The notes under the pieces: generated by a model
Seen by the model: the letters and a program-made list of their open reading frames with translations, nothing else
Told to the model about the DNA's origin: nothing
The model's database searches: none
NCBI GenBank assembly: GCA_050693155.1
Contig: JBOGWA010000096.1
Span: 1-20,811, forward strand
Origin: JBOGWA01 sp050693155
Lineage (GTDB): Bacteria > Actinomycetota > UBA4738 > CALAEC01
DNA: 20,811 nucleotides
Reading direction: 5' to 3'
Translations under genes and position numbers: made by a program
In this document: positions 15,484 through 20,811 of the stretch, piece after piece
Numbering within the stretch: position 1 is the stretch's first letter
Layout: the number at the start of each line of letters is the position of its first letter

Positions 15484-15730
15484 CCGCACCCAGGTGCAGC
15501 TGACGGAAGACCAGATCGGGAGGCTGAAGCGTCTCGCTGCGGAGCGAGGCGTGTCGATGGCCGCCCTCGTGCGCGAGGCGGTGGAGAAGCAGCTCGAGGC
15601 GGACGATCGCAAGGCCAAGTGGGAACGGGCGATGAAGGCCGTCGGCATCGGCCGCTCGGGGCTGCCGGACTTGGCGGAAGAGCACGACCGATATCTCGCT
15701 CTTGACCTCGAGGAGGACCTCAAAGGTTGA
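15479..15730 (+). CDS. Ribbon-helix-helix (CopG-like) antitoxin of the second vapBC
   Basis: An 83-residue antitoxin. MIRTQVQLTEDQIGRLKRLAAERGVSMAALVREAVEKQL (residues 1-39) is a textbook CopG/MetJ-like strand-helix-helix. The C-terminal half (RSGLPDLAEEHDRYLA) is the toxin-binding tail seen in this antitoxin group. It starts 25 nt after the first vapC stop; the ATG lies inside a 16-bp palindrome, with no ribosome binding site. Its stop overlaps the TTG start of the next gene (TTGA). It shares little with the first antitoxin, so the two modules did not arise by recent duplication. Confidence 0.88.
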   Translation: MIRTQVQLTEDQIGRLKRLAAERGVSMAALVREAVEKQLEADDRKAKWERAMKAVGIGRSGLPDLAEEHDRYLALDLEEDLKG

Positions 15731-16119
15731 GCATCCTGGTCGATACATCCGCGCTTCTCGCCGTACTCGACCGGGAGAGCGCTCCCCATGACCGCGCGGT
15801 TCAGGCCCTCTCCCGGCTCGCCGGAGAGAATCTGATGACCCACAACTACGTTCTCACCGAGTCTGCCGCGTTGGTGCATCGTCGCCTCGGCCTGACCGCA
15901 ATCCGGGCTCTGTTTGAGGAGCTCGTACCGATCCTCAGCATTCTGTTCGTGGACCGGGAGATCCACGAACGAGCGGTTCACGGTTTCTTGGGGACGCTTC
16001 GCCGCCGCTCGTCTCTGACCGACTGGGTCAGCTTCGTGGTCATGCGACAGCTCGAAATCCGGCGCGCGTTCGCATTCGACCGAGACTTCGCGACGCAGGG
16101 GTTCGAAACGATCCCCTAG
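15727..16119 (+). CDS. vapC: PIN-domain toxin of the second vapBC
   Basis: A 130-residue PIN-domain ribonuclease toxin. The acidic residues are Asp6 (ILVDTSAL), Glu45 (YVLTESAALV), Asp99 (SLTDWVSFVVM) and Asp118/Asp120 near the end (AFAFDRDFATQGF). The order and the closing FDRDF motif place it in a different VapC subgroup from the neighbour upstream. The start is TTG 15727 inside the antitoxin stop, so its translation depends on that of the antitoxin. It converges on glmM, with 42 nt between the two stop codons. Confidence 0.92.
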   Translation: MSILVDTSALLAVLDRESAPHDRAVQALSRLAGENLMTHNYVLTESAALVHRRLGLTAIRALFEELVPILSILFVDREIHERAVHGFLGTLRRRSSLTDWVSFVVMRQLEIRRAFAFDRDFATQGFETIP

Positions 16120-16131
16120 CGGACTCGTTGA

Positions 16132-16171
16132 GCCCCGGACCGATCCGGCGAAGATGCGACCCTACCGGGGC
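16132..16171. terminator. Inverted repeat between convergent vapC and glmM, possible bidirectional terminator
   Basis: GCCCCGG (16132-16138) and CCGGGGC (16165-16171) could pair with a 26-nt loop. The element covers the space between the two convergent stop codons and reaches into the last codons of glmM. There is no T-run on either strand, so it would be at best an atypical terminator. Confidence 0.25.
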
Positions 16172-17517
16172 GTTATGGCGCGAACCGCGGCGGCGATCTC
16201 GGAGGCATGCGACCGGGCTTCATCCTCCGTCTCGGCCTCCACCATCACGCGGATGAGCGGCTCGGTTCCCGATGCGCGAACGAGGATCCGTCCCCGTTCG
16301 CCGAGGGCGGCTTCGGCTTTCTCGACCGCCTCCAGGACCGACGGCTCGCTCTGAATCCCGTCGGTCGCAGCCACAGGGACGTTCTCGAGCACCTGAGGGT
16401 ACTTCCGCATGCTCGATGCAAGCTCCCCTACCGAAATTCCCTTCTTCCGGGCCAGTGAGAGGAACCGGATCGCGGTGAGGATCCCGTCGCCCGTCGTGGC
16501 GAGGTCGGCGAAGATCACGTGGCCGGATTGCTCTCCGCCAAGCGCCGCGCCGGTGCGCCGCAACTCGTCCGCGACGAACCGGTCCCCGACGGGGGTCTCC
16601 ACCACCTCGATCCCGGCCTCCGCCATCGCTCGTCGGAACCCGAGGTTCGCCATCACGGTCGCCACCACGCGGTCGCCGGGAAGCGCCCCCTCCTCCTTCA
16701 TCGCGAGCGCGCACGCCGCGAGGATGTGGTCGCCGTCGATCACGCCTCCCTCGGCGTCGGTGAGGATGGCCCGGTCGGCGTCCCCGTCGTGCGCGACTCC
16801 CGCGTCGGCCCCGGCCCGCCGAACCGCCTCAGCAAGAATCTCGGGGTTGGTCGCGCCGCATCCGACATTGATGTTCGCGCCGTCAGACTCGGTATTGATC
16901 GCGGTGACGACGGCCCCCGCCCGGCGGATGGCCTCGGGCGCCAGCCGGTGAGCCGCCCCGTTCGCTGCGTCCACCACGACACGAAGCCCGTCCAGCGGGA
17001 CGAGTGCGGCCGACCCCAGGTGCTTGAGGTACCGCTCCTCGGCGTCCTCGACCGCTCGGATCGCCGATGCGGCCGACCCCGCGCCCGAGGGCGCCCCGGC
17101 CGAACCGGCACCCGGCTTCCACCGCCCGACGAGCCGCTCGATCTCGGCCTCGGTCTCGTCCGGGAGCTTCCGCCCCTCGGCGGAGAAGAACTTCAGGCCG
17201 TTGTCCCCCGGAGGATTGTGCGAAGCGGAGATGACGATTCCCGCATCGGCCCCGAGATCAATGGTGAGGAACGCCACCCCCGGCGTCGGCATCACGCCGA
17301 CCGAGAGCACCTCTCCGCCGCCGGCGCCGATCCCTCCAGCGAGCGCCCGCTCGAGCCACTCGCCCGACGCCCGCGTATCCCGCCCGACGACGAACGCCGG
17401 CCGCTCGCCGACCCCAAGCGCAGCCACGGCGGCACGGCCGACCGATATGGCCAGCTCGGCGGTAAGGTCATGCCCCGCGACGCCACGGATACCGTCGGTC
17501 CCGAACAGCCTCCCCAC
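16162..17517 (-). CDS. glmM: Phosphoglucosamine mutase
   Basis: GlmM converts glucosamine-6-phosphate to glucosamine-1-phosphate on the way to UDP-GlcNAc, directly after GlmS. The ~451-residue product begins GRLFGTDGIRG. It carries the phosphoserine loop ISASHNPPGDNG (phospho-Ser near 99), the magnesium loop DGDADR near 245-250, the sugar loop GEQSGH near 330 and the phosphate-binding RASGTEPLIRVM near the C-terminus. GTG 17517 gives the family N-terminus. A Gly/Ala/Ser-rich insertion at about 136-152 joins the first two domains and is unusual. There is no clear ribosome site; TACTAT seven bases upstream would fit a leaderless start, but a matching -35 is not evident. The coiled-coil gene ends 39 nt upstream and may be co-transcribed. 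Confidence 0.97.
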   Translation of the reverse strand: MGRLFGTDGIRGVAGHDLTAELAISVGRAAVAALGVGERPAFVVGRDTRASGEWLERALAGGIGAGGGEVLSVGVMPTPGVAFLTIDLGADAGIVISASHNPPGDNGLKFFSAEGRKLPDETEAEIERLVGRWKPGAGSAGAPSGAGSAASAIRAVEDAEERYLKHLGSAALVPLDGLRVVVDAANGAAHRLAPEAIRRAGAVVTAINTESDGANINVGCGATNPEILAEAVRRAGADAGVAHDGDADRAILTDAEGGVIDGDHILAACALAMKEEGALPGDRVVATVMANLGFRRAMAEAGIEVVETPVGDRFVADELRRTGAALGGEQSGHVIFADLATTGDGILTAIRFLSLARKKGISVGELASSMRKYPQVLENVPVAATDGIQSEPSVLEAVEKAEAALGERGRILVRASGTEPLIRVMVEAETEDEARSHASEIAAAVRAITPR

Positions 17518-17556
17518 GGCGGGGATAGTACTCAGGGCGCTTTGGGGATCGCGCGG

Positions 17557-17871
17557 CTAGGACGCTTTGTGTTGGCGCTCCAGATGCCCGGCGAATGCAC
17601 TCTCCAGGCCATCGAACCGAGTCTCGAGTCCACCGAGCCTCGTTTCGACGTTGCCGAGCCTCGTTTCGACGTTGCCAAGCCTCGTTTCGACGTTGCCAAG
17701 CCTCGTTTCGATATTGTCGAGCTTGGTGTCGAGCTTGCCGAGCCTGGCGTCGAGCTTGTCGAACCCTCGCTCCATCCGGGCTTCCACCCGAACAAGGAGG
17801 GTGACAAACAGGGCCATCATCCCTGCCGAGAGGGCCGCAAGGATCCCGATGAGCGTCCATATGGGGGCCAT
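17557..17871 (-). CDS. Small membrane-anchored heptad coiled-coil protein
   Basis: A 104-residue protein that I do not recognise by function. Residues 4-27 (IWTLIGILAALSAGMMALFVTLLV) form one membrane helix at the N-terminus. Residues 37-92 are eight consecutive heptads of the type LGNVETR / LDNIETR, with Leu/Phe at the first and Val/Leu/Ile at the fourth position, an almost ideal parallel coiled coil; three heptads are identical. ATG 17871 is chosen because the membrane helix follows it at once; the longer frame to 18012 adds an implausible Pro/Arg-rich stretch. TATACT lies 9 nt before the ATG as a possible -10, with only a weak -35. It is divergent from the sigma factor gene and lies 39 nt upstream of glmM. 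Confidence 0.75.
   Translation of the reverse strand: MAPIWTLIGILAALSAGMMALFVTLLVRVEARMERGFDKLDARLGKLDTKLDNIETRLGNVETRLGNVETRLGNVETRLGGLETRFDGLESAFAGHLERQHKAS
17638..17721 (-). repeat. 21-bp tandem repeat encoding coiled-coil heptads
   Basis: Four adjacent 21-bp units at 17638, 17659, 17680 and 17701; each reads CCTCGTTTCGA on the plus strand followed by a near-identical 10-base end. The second and third units are identical, the first differs at one base, the fourth at three. One unit encodes one heptad, so gain or loss of units would change the coiled-coil length in frame. Confidence 0.92.
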
Positions 17872-17997
17872 CGCACCCCGAGTATAGAAGCGGGGTCTGA
17901 CACGATCCAGAGGAACAGGTCGGGGGGAATGGGACAACCCGGGCGTCGACTCGTGCGTTGTAGATGGTGGTGAGGCGCGCCCAAGCTCGCAGCATGG

Positions 17998-18026
17998 TTG
18001 TCGGAACCCCATTCGGCCGATACCCT
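17998..18026 (+). promoter_or_regulatory. Candidate promoter of the sigma factor gene
   Basis: TTGTCG (17998-18003) and TACCCT (18021-18026) are 17 nt apart, a weak housekeeping promoter of the TAnnnT type common in GC-rich Actinobacteria. It lies 44 nt before the ATG. GGAACC at 18003-18008 resembles an ECF -35 box, but no matching -10 was found at the right distance, so autoregulation is not supported. Confidence 0.35.
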
Positions 18027-18070
18027 GAGGCGACCTCGGGCGGCCCGACAGGCGCGCCGGGGAAGACCGT

Positions 18071-19909
18071 ATGACGAGACCCAGCCCACGAAACAGCCCA
18101 AACCAGGAAGCGGACGTCCGCAGCGACCGCGACCTCGTCCTCGACTTCCAGGGGGGCGACTACAGCGCGTACGCAGAGATCTACCGGCGCTACCTCCCCC
18201 TCATCCGTTCGATCTGCATGAAGCTCCTCGGCAACGCCGACGACGCCGAGGAGGCCACCCAGGAGTCGATGCTCCGCGTGTTCCAGGCCCTTCCCGACTT
18301 CAACGGCTCGTACCACCTGAAGGCCTGGGTCGCGCGGATCGCGACGAACGTCTCGCTCGACGAGCTCCGCGCCCGCGCGCGGCGGATCGTCGCGGACATC
18401 GAGCTCGAGGAGCAGCTCCTCTCGAGCGGCTACACGGGCACAGGGAACGGTCACAAGGTCGTCGGCGGGCTGAACGGACACGACCGCTCCGAGAGCAACG
18501 GCTACGAGCTGGGCCCGGAGGAAGCCCTCGAGCAAGCGACGGACGGGCAGGAGGTCCGGGACGCGCTCTCCGCCCTCTCCGAGCGGCACCGGAAGGCGCT
18601 CTACATGCGGGCGGTCGAGGGCCGATCGCACGAGGAGATCGCCGAGGCGCTCGGGACGACACCGAAGCGGAGCAAGGCGCTGATCTACCGCGCGAAGGAG
18701 TCGTTCCGGAGATCGTGGAAGGAGCAGGCCGCCGCCAAGATCATGGGCCTGCTTGCGCCCCTGCTGGCCCTTCTGCGCTGGCCCCGGGGAGGACGCCGTG
18801 CGGTTCGCCTCGACGAAGGAGCCAGGCTAACGGGCGCATCCGAGACGTCACGGGCGGCGGGAGAGGTGTTCTCACTCGGCCCGCACCTTCAGACCGCCCC
18901 CTTCGTTCCCACCGCGCCCCACGGGTTCGCCCAGGCCGCTCACCTGGCCGAGTCGGCCGGCGCCGCGGCCTCACAGGCTGCCAGCTCGCTTGCCAGCGCC
19001 GCCTCTCAGGCCGCTGCGACCGTCACGCAGGCGGCGAGCGCGGCAGCCGCTCCCGCTGCGACCAGCGTGATCCAGTCTGCGGGAGACAAGATCGTGGCCG
19101 GCGTGACCGCCCTCGTCCTAGCGGGGAGCGTCGGCGTGGCAACGGTCACCCACCGCGAGAATCGCGACCCCGCGGAAGTGCAGATCGTGACGGCACAGCA
19201 AGCGCCTCCCGTCACCTCGGAGCAGAGCCCACCGGTCGATCCCGAGGCCGTACAGGCCGGGCAGGAGACCGGCGACGAGGACCTGGGGCCCACCCCTGCC
19301 CAAGGTGAGCAGTCGCAGCCTGCTGACGAATCCCCCTCACCGGCCCCGGCGCCGTCCCCCACAGGGAACGGATCGCCCCCGAATGGGAACGGTGAAGGTA
19401 CAGGTCGGCCGGCTGGCCCGCCGCCGCCCGCCTACTCGTACGGGTTCCGCACATCAACCCCCTCGGAGAGTTCCTGCGGATGCAACACGAGCCCCTCCGT
19501 CGTCTATTCGCAGTCGGATGGCCGAGCGGGACGCCTCCTCATCTTCGAGCATCAAATCGAAGGAGCCGCATTCGATGCCGAAGGCGACGCTGCCTGGGCG
19601 CTCGACCTTCGCTACCGCGGGTCGGTGTCAGGAAGCGCCAACGGGCAGGTCGGTATCTCTTTCACGCTTACGAGCGACGGCCGCTCGATCACCTACCAGG
19701 CCGGTGGGTCTCTCGCCAGCGCCTACCGGACAGATGGCGACGGCTACCAGTACACGTTCGTGGGTGACTATCACGCGAACGACGCTGCGGCAGCACAGCA
19801 GGCGCAGGCGCCGGTACGCGGTGGGATCACGCTCGTGGTCGATTTCTGGTCGGACGGGACCTCCCTCATCCGAACCGACGTCACCATGACGGAAGCCGAG
19901 GGAGACTAG
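18071..19909 (+). CDS. ECF sigma factor fused to a transmembrane segment and extracytoplasmic domain
   Basis: One continuous 612-residue frame. Residues 20-105 are sigma region 2 (DLVLDFQGGDYSAYAEIYRRYLPLIRS, DDAEEATQESMLRVFQ, KAWVARIATNVSLDELRAR). Residues 158-216 are sigma region 4 with its helix-turn-helix (ALSALSERHRKALYMRAVEG, SHEEIAEALGTTPKRSKALIYRAK). The linker between them (about 106-157) is long and Gly/Asn-rich. After region 4 come a short hydrophobic stretch (224-237), an Ala/Ser/Gln-rich segment (290-335), a membrane helix (about 341-358), a Pro/Glu/Gln-rich stalk (365-458) and a beta-rich domain (460-612) with a CGC motif at 469-471. Typical ECF factors have about 200 residues. 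ATG 18071 follows GGGGAAG at a normal distance. ECF sigmas with fused membrane and outer domains are known (groups ECF52/53); whether this belongs to one is untested. No separate anti-sigma gene is visible. Confidence 0.88.
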   Translation: MTRPSPRNSPNQEADVRSDRDLVLDFQGGDYSAYAEIYRRYLPLIRSICMKLLGNADDAEEATQESMLRVFQALPDFNGSYHLKAWVARIATNVSLDELRARARRIVADIELEEQLLSSGYTGTGNGHKVVGGLNGHDRSESNGYELGPEEALEQATDGQEVRDALSALSERHRKALYMRAVEGRSHEEIAEALGTTPKRSKALIYRAKESFRRSWKEQAAAKIMGLLAPLLALLRWPRGGRRAVRLDEGARLTGASETSRAAGEVFSLGPHLQTAPFVPTAPHGFAQAAHLAESAGAAASQAASSLASAASQAAATVTQAASAAAAPAATSVIQSAGDKIVAGVTALVLAGSVGVATVTHRENRDPAEVQIVTAQQAPPVTSEQSPPVDPEAVQAGQETGDEDLGPTPAQGEQSQPADESPSPAPAPSPTGNGSPPNGNGEGTGRPAGPPPPAYSYGFRTSTPSESSCGCNTSPSVVYSQSDGRAGRLLIFEHQIEGAAFDAEGDAAWALDLRYRGSVSGSANGQVGISFTLTSDGRSITYQAGGSLASAYRTDGDGYQYTFVGDYHANDAAAAQQAQAPVRGGITLVVDFWSDGTSLIRTDVTMTEAEGD

Positions 19910-19941
19910 GCGCAAAAGGGGCGAATCTGGACCGCGACCTC

Positions 19942-20081
19942 GGCCTTTGGCGCTCGTTGTAGTAAGCGAAGCAGGTGTTTGCTTCGAAAGGGCCGTGAGT
20001 GGTAGGGTTCTGACCGATTTGCGGCTCTTCGAGAGGGGGAGGTGCACGAAGAGAACGAATCCCTACACGGCTCTTGGAGAG
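19942..20081 (+). promoter_or_regulatory. Structured leader with alternative stems upstream of the RTX-like gene
   Basis: The 211-nt space 19910-20120 holds dense inverted repeats. GGCCTTT (19942-19948) can pair with AAAGGGCC (19987-19994), enclosing hairpin CGAAGCA/TGCTTCG (19967-19986). The same AGGGCCGT (19989-19996) can instead pair with ACGGCTCT (20067-20074), continued by GTAGGG/CCCTAC (20002-20007 with 20061-20066) and TTC/GAA, 17 pairs in all. Inside lies CTCTTCG/CGAAGAG (20025-20031 with 20047-20053). CGGCTCTTCGAGAG at 20022 recurs with one change at 20068. The stems are read directly; regulation is inferred. No known riboswitch consensus was recognised. Confidence 0.5.
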
Positions 20082-20120
20082 TTGCTCGTATTGGGCAGCA
20101 AGTGAGAAGGAGGAAACCAT

Positions 20121-20811
20121 ATGAAGTACGGGATCAGAAAACGGGGACGGATGGTCCTCGGCCTCGTGGCGGTCGCGACGATCGGGCTGTTCTACCTGAA
20201 CGTTTCGCCCGCGAGCGCTGCTGCCGTGACCGACGGCACCCCGCCGGTCTGCGAGGTCGACATCAACACGGCCGATGAAACGGTCACGATAAGTCGCGGG
20301 ACCGGTGCGTTTCAGGACCAGATCCTGATGAACGGTACGCCGGTTGGGGGCTGTACGGTCTCGAACACGACCATGCTCGATATCGACCACACGACCGGTG
20401 GCGCGGGTGAGACGCTCGTCCTCGACTTCCAGGCCGGCGGGCTGCTCGCGCCGGGCGCGGGTCCGGACAACGAGGTCGACATCGACATCGAGGACTCAGA
20501 CACCTGCGAGGCGAGCACCTGCATCATCCTCGGCCTGACGGGTCCGGACAACATCGTCTGCGGGGAGCAGGACTACCTCGGCAGGGTCGACAACTGCGAC
20601 CTGAACGGCGACGGCGACCCCGATCTGGCGCTTGACATCGACGGCGCGCCCGGCCTTCAGATCAACGGCGGGACCGGCGATGACAAGATCTCTGGCGCCG
20701 GCGGCCGCATCACCACCGTCGCGTCCGGAGTCGACTGCACAACCACGCGCCCGCGCTCGGGGCAGCCGTCGCTGTCCTGGAAGCCGTTCGAGCTCTCGGG
20801 ATCGTCTGGGC
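20121..20811 (+). CDS. Secreted Cys-rich protein with RTX-like calcium repeat, 3' end cut off
   Basis: ATG 20121 follows a perfect AAGGAGG (20107-20113) with 7 nt spacing, which predicts strong translation. Residues 1-34 form a signal peptide: basic start, hydrophobic core MVLGLVAVATIGLFYL, cleavage near ASA-A. The mature part is acidic, with several Cys and DIDIEDSD, then an EF-hand-like loop DLNGDGDPDL (160-169) and an RTX nonapeptide-type segment INGGTGDDKISGAGG (181-195), both calcium-binding patterns. The frame is open to the window end (230 codons), but after about residue 195 the sequence loses RTX character and may be chimeric. It probably serves as an exported calcium-stabilised surface or matrix protein; there is no catalytic motif. 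It is the first gene downstream of the membrane sigma factor. Confidence 0.78.
   Translation, partial: MKYGIRKRGRMVLGLVAVATIGLFYLNVSPASAAAVTDGTPPVCEVDINTADETVTISRGTGAFQDQILMNGTPVGGCTVSNTTMLDIDHTTGGAGETLVLDFQAGGLLAPGAGPDNEVDIDIEDSDTCEASTCIILGLTGPDNIVCGEQDYLGRVDNCDLNGDGDPDLALDIDGAPGLQINGGTGDDKISGAGGRITTVASGVDCTTTRPRSGQPSLSWKPFELSGSSG
20729..20811 (-). other. Fragment reading as OmpA/thrombospondin-type-3 calcium-binding segment
   Basis: Read on the minus strand from 20809, the last bases give a 27-residue stretch containing NGFQDSDGCPERGRVVV. This closely resembles the PEDxDGFxDxDGCPDxGxVxV segments that precede the OmpA C-terminal domain in many outer-membrane proteins, especially of Myxococcota and relatives. 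After about 20729 the likeness stops. It overlaps the plus-strand RTX-like frame, so one of the two readings is likely wrong here. There is no start or stop, so it is not called as a gene. Confidence 0.45.

Noticed and set aside
14680..16171. Toxin-antitoxin block as a transposon or integron cassette
   Set aside because: No transposase, integrase, terminal inverted repeat or target-site duplication could be found at its edges.
17638..17721. Regular repeats resembling a small CRISPR array
   Set aside because: Units are directly adjacent with no spacers, and the 21-bp period encodes protein heptads in frame.
17468..18631. 387-codon minus-strand frame spanning glmM start, coiled-coil gene and sigma factor start
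   Set aside because: It crosses three better supported genes in other frames and its composition changes at each boundary, so it is a shadow frame.
19967..19986. Hairpin CGAAGCA/TGCTTCG as a Rho-independent terminator of the sigma factor gene
   Set aside because: It is followed by AAAGGG rather than a T-run; it fits better as one part of the structured leader.
19910..20120. Known riboswitch (ydaO c-di-AMP or GEMM c-di-GMP type) before the secreted protein gene
   Set aside because: None of the conserved core bases that I know for these families could be matched, so only an unassigned structured leader is reported.

Overview
The window is about 20.8 kb of GC-rich DNA from what looks like an uncultured Actinomycetota-type bacterium. 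The evidence is the gene order glmM / glmS-acpS-nnrE/D-alr-(hydrolase)-tsaE-tsaB-rimI-tsaD-groES-groEL, which I know from Actinobacteria, plus heavy use of GTG starts, 4-nt stop/start overlaps and a CIRCE-controlled groESL. No rRNA, tRNA, transposase or CRISPR array was seen.

Left part, read on the minus strand. A housekeeping block runs from glmS (14619) down to an SDR epimerase (3485): glmS, acpS, bifunctional nnrE/nnrD, alr, a membrane-anchored alpha/beta hydrolase, a P1-family peptidase, a family-4 uracil-DNA glycosylase, tsaE, tsaB, rimI, tsaD and the epimerase. Neighbouring genes overlap by a few bases, abut, or are 3 nt apart, so the 12 genes look like one translationally coupled operon. 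It joins amino-sugar and cell-wall precursor supply (GlmS, Alr), holo-ACP synthesis, NAD(P)HX repair, uracil repair and the tRNA t6A machinery (TsaB/D/E). Below it, groES-groEL has its own promoter and a perfect CIRCE operator. After groEL, on the same strand, comes the 5' part of a secreted CSLREA-domain beta-helix protein that runs off the left edge.

Middle. glmM (16162-17517) is separated from glmS by two unrelated, back-to-back vapBC toxin-antitoxin modules on the plus strand. Each has its own candidate operator: a four-unit 8-bp tandem repeat for the first, and a 16-bp palindrome covering the start codon, with a leaderless-type promoter, for the second. Upstream of glmM is a small membrane-anchored coiled-coil protein encoded by 21-bp tandem repeats.

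Right part, plus strand. The most unusual gene is at 18071-19909: an ECF-type sigma factor fused in one frame to a low-complexity segment, a transmembrane helix, a Pro-rich stalk and a beta-rich outer domain. It is followed by a 211-nt intergenic region with several mutually exclusive RNA pairings, then a strong ribosome binding site and a secreted RTX-like calcium-repeat protein truncated by the window end. The last ~80 bases read on the minus strand as an OmpA/thrombospondin-type-3 calcium-binding segment, which may mark a chimeric contig end. All calls come from reading the sequence; no database search was run.
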